Shown here: piece after piece, positions 9,901-18,762 of the stretch
Layout of the letters: each line of letters opens with the position of its first letter
How positions within the stretch are numbered: the stretch's first letter is position 1
Origin: Saccoglossus kowalevskii
Taxonomy: Eukaryota > Hemichordata > Enteropneusta > Harrimaniidae
DNA length: 33,018 bases
Direction of reading: 5' to 3'
Assembly (NCBI RefSeq): GCF_000003605.2
Contig: NW_003141309.1
Coordinates: forward strand, 362,715-395,732
Notes under the pieces: model-generated
Seen by the model: the letters and a program-made list of their open reading frames with translations, nothing else
Database searches by the model: none
What the model was told of the DNA's origin: nothing
Translations under genes and position numbers: made by a program

Positions 9901-12483
9901 GGTCACACTTTTCCAGCCACCTCCCTTGAATTCAAATATAGTAAACCTGTTCTCAAGTTGAAAAATAATAATGAAAATAAATATTCATCAAAAATAAAGA
10001 AACAGTAGTGTGTAGTGTGTGATTCAATGAATTAATCACTGAATAAATTGTAAACCATTTTAACTTCACAAGAAACAAATTTTCATGGATTTCGAGTTAG
10101 GGTAAATCGTGAAATTTTGAAAATTGAAATGAAGTTTCTCCAATGACATAAAACGTCAGTGACTTTTGCAAAATTTTGACTTCACGAATGTCATAAATTC
10201 TGAAATTACACAATTTTTTGCATAAAAAATTACACGGTTTACAATATACATAGCAAATATGTTTGTGACTTCCAAAAATAATGTAATATTTGTAATTTGA
10301 CGAGTTTCAGACTCTTTGATGACAGCGAGCTATAAATAGATTTAAATTATTACCTTGCTGAGAGAACTACAGTTGACATCTTCATTACAGCAGGTGGTAG
10401 TCGCCCTGGCAACCCTTCAGATATTCGGTCGCCTTTGTACTTAGCATTTTTATTTGCAGGTAGACGTTTTATGTGTGCCATATTTGGCGGCGCATACAGA
10501 GGGTTTGTAATTTCTCTTTTCGCACCATCGTCCATATTAATTCGGGGTAATGATTTAATTTTTATGTTCACTGTAGGAGGGAAAATATCTCATTACTATC
10601 CATGTGTTATCTACCAAGAGAACTCTTTGCTGTCACATGTATTTGTACAGAGAGTTAGGTGTGCTTTCATGTGTATTTGTACAGAGAGTTAGGTGTGCTT
10701 TCACATGTATTTGTACAGAGTTAGGTGTGCTTTCACATGTATTAGTACAGAGAGTTAGGTGTGCTTTCACATGCATTTGTAGAGATAGCTAGGTGTACTT
10801 TTACATGTATTTGTACAGAGAACTAGGTGTGCCTTCACGTGTATTTGTAGATAGCTAGGTGAACTTTCACATGTATTTGCACAGAGAACTAGGTGTGCCT
10901 TCATGTGTATTTGCACAGAGAACTAGGTGTGCTTTCATGTGTATTTGTACAGGGAACTAGGTGTGCCTTCATGTGTATTTGTAGAGATAGCTAGGTGTAC
11001 TTTCACATGTATTTGCACAGAGAACTAGGTGTGCCTTCATGTGTATTTGTAGAGATAGCTAGGTGTACTTTCACATGTATTTGTACAGATAACTAGGTGT
11101 GCCTTCATGTGTATTTGTAGAGATAGCTAGGTGTACTTTCACATGTATTTGCACAGAGAACTAGGTGTGCCTTCATGTGTATTTGCACAGAGAACTAGGT
11201 GTGCTTTCATGTGTATTTGTAGAGATAGCTAGGTGTACTTTCACATGTATTTGTACAGATAACTAGGTGTGCCTTCATGTGTATTTGTAGAGATAGCTAG
11301 GTGTACTTTCACATGTATTTGCACAGAGAACTAGGTGTGCCTTCATGTGTATTTGTAGAGATAGCTAGGTGTACTTTCACATGTATTTGTACAGATAACT
11401 AGGTGTGCCTTCATGTGTATTTGTAGAGATAGCTAGGTGTACTTTCACATGTATTTGCACAGAGAACTAGGTGTGCCTTCATGTGTATTTGTAGAGATAG
11501 CTAGGTGTACTTTCACATGTATTTGTACAGAGAACTAGGTGTGCCTTCATGTGTATTTGTAGAGATAGCTAGGTGTACTTTCACATGTATTTGTACAGAT
11601 AACTAGGTGTGCCTTCATGTGTATTTGTAGAGATAACTAGGTGTGCTTTCACATGTGTTTAAAGAGAAAACCAGATGTGCTATTAAAGTGTGCTTTTATT
11701 TTACATTTTTTCTTCACGAATGTCATAAATCCTGAAATTACACAAAGTTTTTGCATAACATTTTTTATTTTACATGTTATGTTTTTGATCACAGACATTA
11801 TTCTTACTTTAGAAATAAATCAGTAAAAATAATGTATTTGACATAACTTGGTTACTCTTCCCTTCCAAATACTTTGTAAAAGGCGTTAAACAAACAATGT
11901 GGCCAATGATTGGTTGATTACTTTTCTGCTAGGGGAAGTAAGCCAATGAGGAATACTGTTACTCACCTGGTGTAACGTTATCATTTAGGCTATGGCTTTG
12001 TAAGTATTCTTCCAGTCTGGTCCTGTCTACGTCATCCTCGTCTTCTAATTGGCTGACGTTCTCTTCCGTTAATGGCAAACGTTTATTCTCCGTGGCGTTG
12101 ATTGGCGTAGGCAACTTTTCTACTTCTCCAGTTCGCCGTCTTTTTCCGAGTAGTGGTTTCGAATCCGTTTTAGTGTCGTCTCCCGTCCCTTCGTCTTCGT
12201 TAACTGGTGTGCTGTTCTCTTTTTCTTGAATGTCCTTCGAATTGTCATTGATATTTTCATTTCCCGCTACCTCTGTTTCATTGTTGTGTTCAGCGGGCAC
12301 GTTTTCAGTCTGTAATTCTGCCTGCTTGTCTGTAATTTCTATGGCTTCTTTGTCGTCGCCGTGTTCGTCGTTTTCATCCCCGTTGCCTTCATTGTCGACA
12401 TTCTGACTCTCCGTTTGGTTCTTTTCTTCACTCGCGGCATGATTGTCTTGAATTGTCTCGTCATTTTTTTCGTCGTCCGCCAT
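3806..12483 (-). CDS. STPG3: STPG3-like sperm-tail PG-rich (SHIPPO) repeat protein, complete 8-exon gene
   Basis: Coding exons, in transcript order: 12483-11967, 10570-10354, 9172-9105, 8659-8516, 8393-8311, 8088-7968, 7470-7345, 3939-3806. Every junction has GT-AG borders and matching phase, giving 469 residues. The start ATG (AAAATGG context) opens an Asp/Glu/Asn-rich, probably disordered region (1-172) with a basic patch GKRRR at 113-117. The rest carries PG-rich motifs: KGPSIYY near 252, EGPGPCTY at 284-291, WPTPATY at 344-350, EPGPNIY at 388-394 and TPGPGAY at 428-434. Known for the family: SHIPPO/STPG/ODF3-type proteins are found with sperm-tail and ciliary microtubules. The GGG-x-x-AW block at 317-323 and RPPLQID at 276-282 resemble vertebrate STPG3 as I remember it. 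The repeat family is secure; the STPG3 subtype is tentative. The long acidic N-terminus may be particular to this lineage. Confidence 0.85.
4091..4333. mobile_element. TTAA-flanked MITE, family B, copy 1
   Basis: A 235-bp unit (4095-4329) sits between two exact TTAA sites. Its termini are perfect 15-bp inverted repeats, CCTTTTCACCACCAG at the left and its complement at the right, and further inverted homology includes CTGCACTTT near the left and AAAGTGCAG near the right. Related copies lie at 30326 and 31425. TTAA plus ends starting CC fit a piggyBac-type non-autonomous element. It is in intron 7 of the STPG3-like gene. Confidence 0.8.
5021..5144. mobile_element. 124-bp hairpin element with about 49-bp inverted arms
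   Basis: The arms start GCAATAACCCCC at 5021 and end with the complement at 5144. They pair over about 49 bp, with a handful of mismatches and 1-base gaps, through GGTATACCAC and ATATTGCACAATT, leaving a loop of roughly 25 bp around 5070-5095. I see no convincing target duplication. It is most simply a small foldback MITE in intron 7 of the STPG3-like gene. Confidence 0.7.
5499..6160 (-). pseudogene. Broken Crypton-like tyrosine recombinase remnant
   Basis: Minus-strand sequence retains, in order but in shifting frames, a block ending NNNWCPVAAFEF (about 6110-6073), then LFQRTQDN and DDDIWYCNSPLW, then VYTNHCIRATA (about 5885-5855) with GVETRHIMYVS following, and a tail with LFHNCTFNGQITIQI ending at 5499. 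This order matches the C-terminal catalytic half of animal Crypton/DUF3504-type tyrosine recombinases, where NH-S-[IL]-RAT carries a catalytic Arg and a later GH-R motif the His. Here the position expected for GHR reads SQKR, so the His motif looks lost. At least two or three frameshifts or stops interrupt it, and no N-terminal half was found. It lies inside intron 7 of the STPG3-like gene on the same strand. Family assignment is from memory of motifs. Confidence 0.6.
6161..7344. other. Intron 7 sequence without further genes
   Basis: I see no coding exon here. The stretch is AT-rich, with an AT microsatellite at about 6815-6832. Confidence 0.5.
7345..7470 (-). CDS. STPG3: STPG3-like gene, exon 7 (PG-rich repeat)
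   Basis: Acceptor TTTACAG|GTTCAG, donor CATCAG|GTGAGT, phase 1 at both ends. Encodes EKEPGPNIYNRD followed by APSFTHRLRHGG. Confidence 0.85.
7527..7917. repeat. 54-bp minisatellite, about 7 copies
   Basis: Tandem units of 54 bp (core ATCTATCATGTGACTGTCAT) run through intron 6 of the STPG3-like gene. Copies are nearly identical apart from GTGTAACC/GTGCAACC variants, with degraded edges. Because 54 is a multiple of three and the units lack minus-strand stops, a 119-codon open frame results; its repetitive translation (MIDTWLHMINTWQAYDSH) is a by-product, not a supported protein. Confidence 0.9.
7968..8088 (-). CDS. STPG3: STPG3-like gene, exon 6
   Basis: Acceptor CTTACAG|TGGCC, donor AACAAG|GTATGT. 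Encodes WPTPATYNIK and then PSFTIIG and MSFGK, a degenerate SHIPPO repeat. The 54-bp minisatellite begins about 50 bp into the following intron. Confidence 0.85.
8311..8393 (-). CDS. STPG3: STPG3-like gene, exon 5
   Basis: Acceptor ATCGTAG|GTGG, donor CACAAG|GTATGT. Encodes GGGYKAW followed by SKEWFHSSNNFTHRLRF, with phase 1 in and phase 0 out. The acceptor's pyrimidine tract is weak; the assignment rests on phase agreement and on similarity to the matching block of STPG3. Confidence 0.75.
8516..8659 (-). CDS. STPG3: STPG3-like gene, exon 4 (PG-rich repeat)
   Basis: Acceptor TTCAG|CTTGGG, strong donor CGAA|GTAAGT, phase 1 at both ends. It encodes RPPLQIDMEGPGPCTYSPN and then a YSFGMK block, the usual PG-x-Y then SFG order of SHIPPO repeats. 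The 106-codon plus-strand open frame across this region is its antisense shadow. Confidence 0.85.
8690..9104. other. Intron 3 of the STPG3-like gene
   Basis: AT-rich, no coding or repeat signal recognised. Confidence 0.5.
9105..9172 (-). CDS. STPG3: STPG3-like gene, exon 3 (68 bp)
   Basis: A short exon between TTACAG| and ATGA|GTAAGT. The phases (2 in, 1 out) match both neighbours. It encodes residues 246-267 with a GPSIYY motif, a degenerate PG-rich repeat. Confidence 0.8.
9567..9632. repeat. Dispersed repeat, copy 1 (pair with 32288-32354)
   Basis: About 66 bp around CGTCACAGAATGTTCTACG, through CTAAGACGCGCACCACTGTT to CATGTATTTCTATG, is roughly 80% identical, same orientation, to sequence at 32288. 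It is probably the end of a transposon family; the rest of the element was not delimited. It lies in intron 2 of the STPG3-like gene. Confidence 0.55.
10354..10570 (-). CDS. STPG3: STPG3-like gene, exon 2
   Basis: Phase-1 acceptor CCTACAG|TGAACAT and phase-2 donor GCAAG|GTAATA. Encodes about residues 173-245, basic and proline-rich, including KRLPANKNAKYKGDR. It sits directly next to the 34-bp minisatellite of intron 1, whose right edge starts about 55 bp upstream of the acceptor. Confidence 0.8.
10626..11662. repeat. 34-bp minisatellite with 68-bp higher-order pattern, about 30 copies
   Basis: The unit is 34 bp. Two variants recur: type A (GTGTGCCTTCATGTGTATTT then GTAGAGATAGCTAG) and type B (GTGTACTTTCACATGTATTT then GCACAGAGAACTAG or GTACAGATAACTAG). 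From about 10960 onward A and B mostly alternate, making a 68-bp higher-order unit; the left part is less regular. The array fills about 1 kb of intron 1 of the STPG3-like gene and stops about 55 bp before exon 2. Confidence 0.9.
11967..12483 (-). CDS. STPG3: STPG3-like gene, exon 1 (acidic N-terminus)
   Basis: Encodes residues 1-172 plus one base of codon 173. The donor reads CCAG|GTGAGT. The composition is strongly acidic and Asn-rich, with one basic cluster, GKRRR. The start ATG has A at -3 and G at +4. No upstream promoter motif was recognised. Confidence 0.85.
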
Positions 12484-13842
12484 TTTGCTAGGTCGTTTTT
12501 TATCGAGATTCAGCTCATATTACCTCCACCCCGGACTCTATGTGGAAGCATTAAATATGAAGTGTCAGTACTCCCAATCTTTATTATTGTTTTGAGAAGT
12601 AACGAGAAACCCAATGATTACGCGAGCAATCGTGAAATTCAGCGCTTATCCACCAGCGAACAATAGCAACAGAATTTATTCAATTTGTATCCAGTTCTAA
12701 CAATTGTAACCATATATTAACGGGTCATTGTAAAGTTCAATTTGTTGAAATCGTCCACCGTGAATGCGGACATCTGTTGATCGAGCAGGCCCGAGACTTC
12801 CCTCCAACAACTGCTCGTGTTGAAAACAAAATATACGAAATACATGCCAACTTTTTATTCGCGAATTAATCACTAAGTCGTACGCGCTTTGTCCACGGCC
12901 GGTAGGTTTTGGTAACTGATATATTCGTTTCTGAGTGTTTCTAAACATGAACAATGAAATGTACTTCGCTGTGTACGGCGGCTGTCAAGCGTGAGGGTGC
13001 TGACAACCAAATTAAACAAAATTACAAACAAACTGCGTGGTCATTTTTTTTAATCAACTTACCAATGAAATGACGATCACGTTCGCTGATATGTTGCTGT
13101 TTTAAACCAACGGTAAGCTGGAAAATGGCGCTAATACACTGGTCATTTAGTGCTCACAGCGTTACGCATTCACCCATTGCATTTGCGAAGCGGTGGCCAT
13201 TACTCAGCTGGTTACTATGAAGCCGCAGGTCTCTAGGGGGCGTGGTGATGATGACGGATTACTAAATACGTGCGCATAACACCCGCAGGGTTGCTTAACA
13301 GGTGGTAACAATCAGTTCAAGTTGTTTATCACGGCTTATGTTTATAAACGGCTTATGTTTATAAACGGCTAATGTTTATAAACAACACGTTTAGACATAT
13401 AGTCTATGGTTTAGATAACACGTACCGTTTCTATGAATCAACGAGTTTAAAAAACTAGATATAACAGATATTGGCAGACGTCTACGAGATTAAACAGTTA
13501 TATCATAAACATATAACGGGATGTTTGATGACGTCGTACGATCTATACAAAATGATGACAATTTATTTTCCCGAAAGGAATGAAAATGTAGTAAGACTCC
13601 TGGCAGTACTCTGTCATATGCAAGTAATTTATCAATCGTTATAAATTTATGATATTAATAATAAGTTAATAATGTTAATTAACTTAATTGGTAACAATTT
13701 TAAGCTGTGATCAACTTCAGAAACAACGTAGAATGTAGAATATAGTAATTATGGACAACGTGAAGCGGAAAAACATACCCGGGGGTCGTCATTTTGATTT
13801 AATTATTACGTATGGTTAATCACTGTAGCTACGAGTTTACAT
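12484..13842. other. Upstream region of the STPG3-like gene
   Basis: No gene is supported. Open frames of 85 codons (minus, 12954-12697) and about 70 codons (plus, ending near 12868) overlap antisense and lack recognisable domains or clear splice sites. The first few hundred bases should include the promoter and 5' UTR of the STPG3-like gene, but I recognise no TATA box or RFX X-box. Confidence 0.45.
13331..13383. repeat. 17-bp tandem repeat, 3 copies
   Basis: ACGGCTTATGTTTATAA is repeated at 13331, 13348 and 13365 (the third with one change, CTAATG). Confidence 0.85.
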
Positions 13843-13953
13843 TTAAAGCGAAGAGGTCGTCACCTGCGCACGCGCGAGTCTCAAGGGCGATAACAACGCA
13901 CGCTGAAAACGCAAAGGCTCATGGGTAGACGCTTGTTTGTAAACAACGACACG
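13843..13953. mobile_element. TTAA-type element, family C, copy 1 (one end only)
   Basis: Starts at TTAAAGCGAAGAGGTCGTCA and is about 75% identical over 110 bp to the copy at 17022, sharing CTGCGCACGCGCG and AGACGCTTGTTT. The right end is lost or diverged beyond recognition. Confidence 0.6.
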
Positions 13954-14836
13954 TATTATTTTTTCCTGCCAAAATCTTGGTGGAACATTTTTCACATTTG
14001 CGGTTATTTTTCTGAATTATGTTTGTTAATTTTGGACAAAATAGTAGACATACTTTCCCATTGCCTTACAGGTCTTGATCGCAATTTTTGAAAGAATTGG
14101 AAAATATTAGTATTGTGCGTGTTTGTTCATCTTGTGAAAAGTAAAATATCTTTGTATTTGTTAACCTTTGAAAGGTCACGGGGTCAAGCAATCTGATTAA
14201 AACAAGACCCCACTTTGTGTTTGTTGTTGTTATTGTTTACATTTATATTTTTTTATTATTATTTTTGTGTTCATATATTTTAATCAATTAATTTGGTTCA
14301 GGGTTTGGTAATAGAGATAGGTAAAACAAATAAATTGCATGGAATATAAACAAATTAAAATAAATATAGCGAAAATAAAATATTCAAAATAAAACAAATA
14401 CTAGCCAGTATGCAACTTTTCCGGGATATAAATAGTACTGGCTGGCGGTTCCCGTTCACGTGATGGTCTTGACGGATTCCGGCTCAATAATAAAAGATCG
14501 ATTATTTCTGTAAGAGAGCACGTATTAACCTACAACTTTCATTTGACATCACTTTGAACACATTTAGATGTCATATTAACCATCATGTAGCATCGCATGA
14601 ATATGATTTTTAATTTTGACCAACAAATAGTTTATATCAATGAATATTAAACCACAGTCGCTGCTTAGCTCGTCGCTAATAAATTTTTGTATGTGATAAA
14701 ACTCACGTGTTACACGACATTTGTAACAAGATACGCCCTCTAGCGACGAGGAACACATTTGACGCAATTAGGAGTCGTCCATCAATCAAACGCACTATAA
14801 AACATAGCTGTGGGTCGATAACTTTTGTCGTGTCGA

Positions 14837-14990
14837 TATTTATTTATTTATTTATTTATTCAAGAGACATATACATTTTTCAATAATTACATCACGCACA
14901 AAATACAATATGTACAAAACAAAAAGAAAAGATAAAATAAATACAATACAATGATCTTTAAAAACGTCGCAGCGATTTAAAACACACCTG
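14837..14990 (-). mobile_element. Possible LINE 3' tail, minus strand
   Basis: Read on the minus strand, the sequence ends with GTATATGTCTCTTGAATAAA and continues in AAAT repeats down to about 14837. A stretch ending in short AAAT-type repeats is typical of the 3' ends of animal LINEs. No reverse-transcriptase coding sequence is left here, so the call is weak. Confidence 0.45.
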
Positions 14991-15399
14991 TTATGAAATA
15001 GTAAATACTAAAAAAAATCTACTTTATCGGATTTGTAAATGTTTGAAAAATCAAGGCATATTTCCGCAAGTTTGCACGGAAGCGAGGTAGTTTAAAAGGG
15101 TAAAAAAGATAAAATATACGTGATGGTGCATTATAGCGCCATTATGACGTCAGAAAAGCTCGTTGTCAATAGAGGGCTTGACTTACTGGATTGGTATTAT
15201 GCTCCGTTCTACAGTTCGTATTCTTAGTATACCAATATCTAAAAACTACACCTTTAAGGAACTCAGTACAAACTTTTGAATCTGTGCTGATAAGAATTTA
15301 GTTCTTAAATTCTTGTAAATGAAAATAATGTTCGTACTATCAATCTTACATTTAGTAATGTGTGCCAACCCGCTCATGGATGAAACATTGAGAACTATT

Positions 15400-15645
15400 C
15401 TATGTTGTAAAATATACCAACATTACAATAGACATCGCTATGGTTACAGTGGGCACTGAATGAATAACGGCTACGTCATAAGCTGGTGTATCCATATTGC
15501 ACAAGTCGTATTCGCAGCACTCCATACAGTAGGTATTGATGGGATTTTCTTCTTCACAGGGAGGGTATCCAGTACATGTATCGGCATTAGCACATCCACG
15601 ACGTATACCCTCCAGACGTCCTAAATAATCATAACGCACAGACAC
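15400..15645 (-). CDS. Ly6-like gene, last exon (second half of LU domain, GPI signal)
   Basis: Acceptor GTTCGCAG|GTGTCT, phase 0, stop at 15400-15402. It encodes 81 residues with seven cysteines, ending MECCEYDLCN followed by a spacer and a hydrophobic C-terminus. Confidence 0.85.
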   Translation of the reverse strand: MSVRYDYLGRLEGIRRGCANADTCTGYPPCEEENPINTYCMECCEYDLCNMDTPAYDVAVIHSVPTVTIAMSIVMLVYFTT

Positions 15646-18600
15646 CTGCGAACAAAAAAAATGTCACAAAATTTCGATTTAATGCGAGTATACAACGCGC
15701 GCAAATATACATTGTTAGTTTACACGAAATAGACCATTTTCCGTTCACTGCGAGATCACGCGTTATGCGTGAAATCGAACGTAAAACGAAACAAACAAAG
15801 GTCATAGCGTCGCACAATCTCCCAGGCAGAGTTCTATTCCACGAATATTTCGGTGATCTAACCGTAAGGAGCTCTGGGAAGGAGAATGAGCGCGCAGTGG
15901 AGTCAAACTTCGCATGGGATTCGACAAACGCGAAAATATTTTGGGGGATATTTCCAAGCTTAATAAATGTGCTGTACATATTTGATGCACAGTCACTTGG
16001 GGGCTGAAAATCAATAAATACTAATTTTCAAAAAAAATCATCCGCTATACACGGCACCTAGTAAATCGACACCCTGTCGGTTTCAAATGTCGATTTCTTA
16101 CCTTAAAATGCGAAACAAAAATTTTAGAGGGGATCAGGTGTTACGTTAATAACTATTGTTCATAATCGCTAACTTGGTTTTATTCAAAACTGCACAAATC
16201 CCGCGTTTTCTGATGATATCCGACGATTTCATGAACGAAAATGGCCAGCAGCCAGAATCAAGGGGGATTCGCCAGAGTTCTGGGTAAATCAAGTGCGCAT
16301 ACTCATTTTCAGCCAATCAGGCGTGCCGTAACAGCGAGTATTTACTAGGTGCCGTGTTTCACAACTTGTTTATTTATATACGTATAGCGGATGATTTTTT
16401 TTGAAAATTAGTATTTATTGATTTTCAGCCCCCAAGTGACTGTGATTTGATGATAGTCAATTTCGATCAAGTAAGGATATTTAAACGCAATATATCAAAT
16501 ATATATATATAATATATATATTTCAAATATCGGTCTATCGATGTGAGCTACGAAACAAAGAATTCGCGGCAGACGTTCGGCGTGCGTCTTTCAGGCAACT
16601 CGCGAGATCTCGCAGTTGAACGGAAAATCACCTTTACGAAAGGTCTAGTTGAGTGGAAGCATATATACAAGGCATAATCTGATAGTCAAAAAAACATCAA
16701 CAAACAAGCTGCTCTCTGATTGGTTTAATTGTCAGGCATTAGAGTTGGGTAGCCAATCAGGTACAGTCTTGCAAGTAGCTTTGCTTTGACTCAAAAGGTG
16801 CAGTATGGCCGAGAACATGCTGAAATATCTTCATTATTACTGTGTGTTGATGAATACATTGTACTATGATTTATCGTCAGATGAAAACATCACCATTCAA
16901 GTTCTTGCCGCACGCAGTTTGTTCGACAATACACTGAAATTGTCTAATGCGCATGTGCACTGATAGTTGTGGTACGTACAAAACAGTTACGGCATGTATT
17001 ATTAGTGTTTTGAATTTTTCATTAAAGTGGAGAGATCGTCAGCTGCGCACGCGCGCCCAAAACGACATTAACAACGCATGTTAAAAACGAAAAGGCTTAT
17101 GGGAAGACGCTTGTTTTTAAACAACGACAAGCTATGGCCGTCCTCCGCATGCACAAGTGATGACTCCCCCGCTTTAAGCAAATATTTTGTGCAAGATTTT
17201 TTGCTCACAATAAATCCTACTCCAACCAAATAGTAAGTTTTTGTCTATATTGCATCTTCAAACAGGCTTGGCTTAGTTCAATTGACAATGTGTGTTCCAA
17301 TGTGTGACATGGTCAAGCCTTACATATTCTGGACACATCCCCTATATTATAGATTGTCGATAGAATAAAATGTGAAGCCCGCGGCCAATCAGGTGTGAAG
17401 ACACAATAATCTGCGCAAAGTCATGGAAACTGCACGCTCAGCAAAAAAATACTAATTCCAAATAACAGGCAAAATACTTTCTCCGTTATTACACCCAAGA
17501 AGCAGATTTAGGAGAGCCTTCGTTAGTCATGTAAGTAAAGCTCACAATGCAATGTGGTAAAAATGAGATCAATGATCGCCTGCCTCATCCCTGGCCACAC
17601 CGCTCCCATTGTATATATGGCAGACCAACCCTAACCAGTCAGGAATACCTATCGAACGAAATATATATTCCAATCGGGATGTTTGGTCTTATATTGCGTT
17701 GGAACGATTGATTATAGTATGTGGCGCATATCGAAATCGGTACGTATACATTCATCTCCTAAAGCCCTACAAAAAAGCCAGGGATTGAACATAAGGTTGT
17801 CCAGGGGATGTTTTTCTACCTCTTGTTAAATAATATTTTCCCGATCAAGTTTTTTTTTCTACCCCGGTTGTAATATTTATCCCGATCGGGGCCAGTACTC
17901 GCTGATCATTCATTTAGTAGGCCGAGACATTCAAAGATGTGTTCGAGATGCACTTCTCTAGCGTGATATTTTCTGTTTGACGGATATTTTTAACTGCTAA
18001 CTGTATTGAGAGTTTAAATCATTCATGGTCGTACTAATAGGCGCTAGAGTCGACCACCTGCTACTGGTCACGTAGCCTGGCGTTCGATTAACGTGTACAT
18101 CGCATCTTTCAAGCGCATCGTCCTCTAAGGATGGCATACAGGGTTTATTCACAAATAGCTGTCAATTTAATCAGGAATAGAAAAAAATAGATTCACAAAT
18201 TTGAGCTTGGAAAAACATCGGGAGCAGACACTAGTGAATACGATAAACCGGGTGTCACTGACCTAGTCGAGGCCACATGGCGAGTCCACAGGGCAGAAAT
18301 TTGTTTCCATTTTGTTTTTTTGCAAAGAATTATGGGTTGATAATTGAACCACTGAGGGCGCTTTGGGGAATCATATCTTTCCCGTTTTCAAGCAACGTTG
18401 TTAGTTTGTTACGTGTGGTTATATTGTCGGACTGTAACGTAATTTCATTGGGAAGAATGTGTATCACTGATTCAGCCGAGGCATAACGAGCCTACAAGGC
18501 ACAAGTGAATACAAAACACGTGTATACATGTATAAGGGCATCATTGACGTAGCCGAGACTGTATGGCGAGCCTACAATACTACTCATTTATAAATATTTC

Positions 18601-18762
18601 ACTGACGTACCGAACAGCTGTCAAATCCGTAAAGACACGTCAGACTCTCGATATCTTCAGGGCTGTTGAAACATCTGTCATCGTTTAAATTATAGTCGAC
18701 GCCGCCGCCCATGTCTCCGGAACCACAGTACCAGCAATCAATCGCACACACAGCAACTAACA
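15400..18762 (-). CDS. Ly6/uPAR (three-finger) domain protein, GPI-anchored type; first exon not located
   Basis: Two exons, 18762-18611 and 15645-15400, join in phase 0. The first starts (phase 1) with the end of a signal peptide, VLVAVCAIDCWYCGS, then CFN, LTCLYG and DSCS. The second carries RRGC, DTC, PPC, TYC, ECC and DLCN, closing with a hydrophobic tail ending AMSIVMLVYFTT, as in GPI-attachment signals. The CxxC start, the CC pair and the terminal CN are the signature of the LU domain; phase-1 splicing after the signal peptide is usual in this family. I count 12 mature cysteines rather than the usual 8-10. Such proteins are secreted or tethered at the cell surface; the ligand cannot be told. 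The signal exon lies above 18762. One weak candidate is 19686-19677 (ATGATTGCAG|GTATGT, right phase, but the resulting signal would be very short). Alternatively translation starts unspliced at the ATG at 18889. Confidence 0.8.
15980..16452. mobile_element. hAT-like MITE with perfect 63-bp inverted ends and 8-bp target duplication
   Basis: The element spans 15988-16444 (457 bp). Its first 63 bases (starting CACAGTCACTTGGGGGCTG) are matched exactly by the complement of its last 63 (16382-16444). Homology then resumes (CGGCACCTAGTAAAT) after a 26-bp stretch present only in the right arm. Direct repeats ATTTGATG flank it at 15980-15987 and 16445-16452. An 8-bp duplication fits the hAT superfamily, although the ends start CACAG rather than the more usual CAGGG or TAGGG. 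No transposase is encoded. The perfect arms suggest a recent insertion. It is in the intron of the Ly6-like gene. Confidence 0.85.
16498..16530. repeat. AT-rich palindromic microsatellite
   Basis: Runs of AT dinucleotides, interrupted once (ATAATATATAT), form a self-complementary stretch. Confidence 0.8.
17022..17177. mobile_element. TTAA-flanked MITE, family C, copy 2
   Basis: A 148-bp unit (17026-17173) lies between TTAA sites at 17022-17025 and 17174-17177. The ends are weakly inverted (AGTGGAGAGATCGTCA against AGCGGGGGAGTCATCA, 10 of 16). The left 110 bp match the copy at 13843. It is in the intron of the Ly6-like gene. Confidence 0.6.
17178..18252. other. Ly6-like gene intron, no further feature
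   Basis: No exon or clear repeat recognised. Confidence 0.45.
18253..18582. repeat. Imperfect 35-40 bp motif repeated three times
   Basis: Copies near 18255, 18467 and 18541 share CACTGA, TAG-CGAG and ATGGCGAGCCTACAAG-like blocks, and two of them are preceded by a GTGAATAC sequence. They are degenerate and irregularly spaced, just downstream of the Ly6-like exon 18611-18762 in the transcript direction. Confidence 0.5.
18611..18762 (-). CDS. Ly6-like gene, exon with end of signal peptide and first half of LU domain
   Basis: Acceptor TCTTGTAG|TGTTAG and donor TGTTCG|GTACGT. It encodes five mature cysteines, starting DCWYC. Confidence 0.8.

Larger units (their letters stand above)
15728..16651. 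mobile_element. Older inverted-repeat element enclosing the hAT-like insertion
   Basis: A left arm at about 15731-15757 (ACCATTTTCCGTTCACTGCG, then AGATC) pairs with a right arm at about 16610-16637 (GATCTCGCAGTTGAACGG, then AAAAT). Outward, AAATAGACC at the left and GGTCTAGTT at the right also pair after a 13-bp interruption. The arms are imperfect, so it is older than the element inside it. No target duplication was found. Confidence 0.45.

Noticed and set aside
12697-12954. 85-codon minus frame and overlapping plus frame upstream of the STPG3-like gene
   Set aside because: Both strands are open, neither has a known domain, and the region is more likely promoter or 5' UTR.
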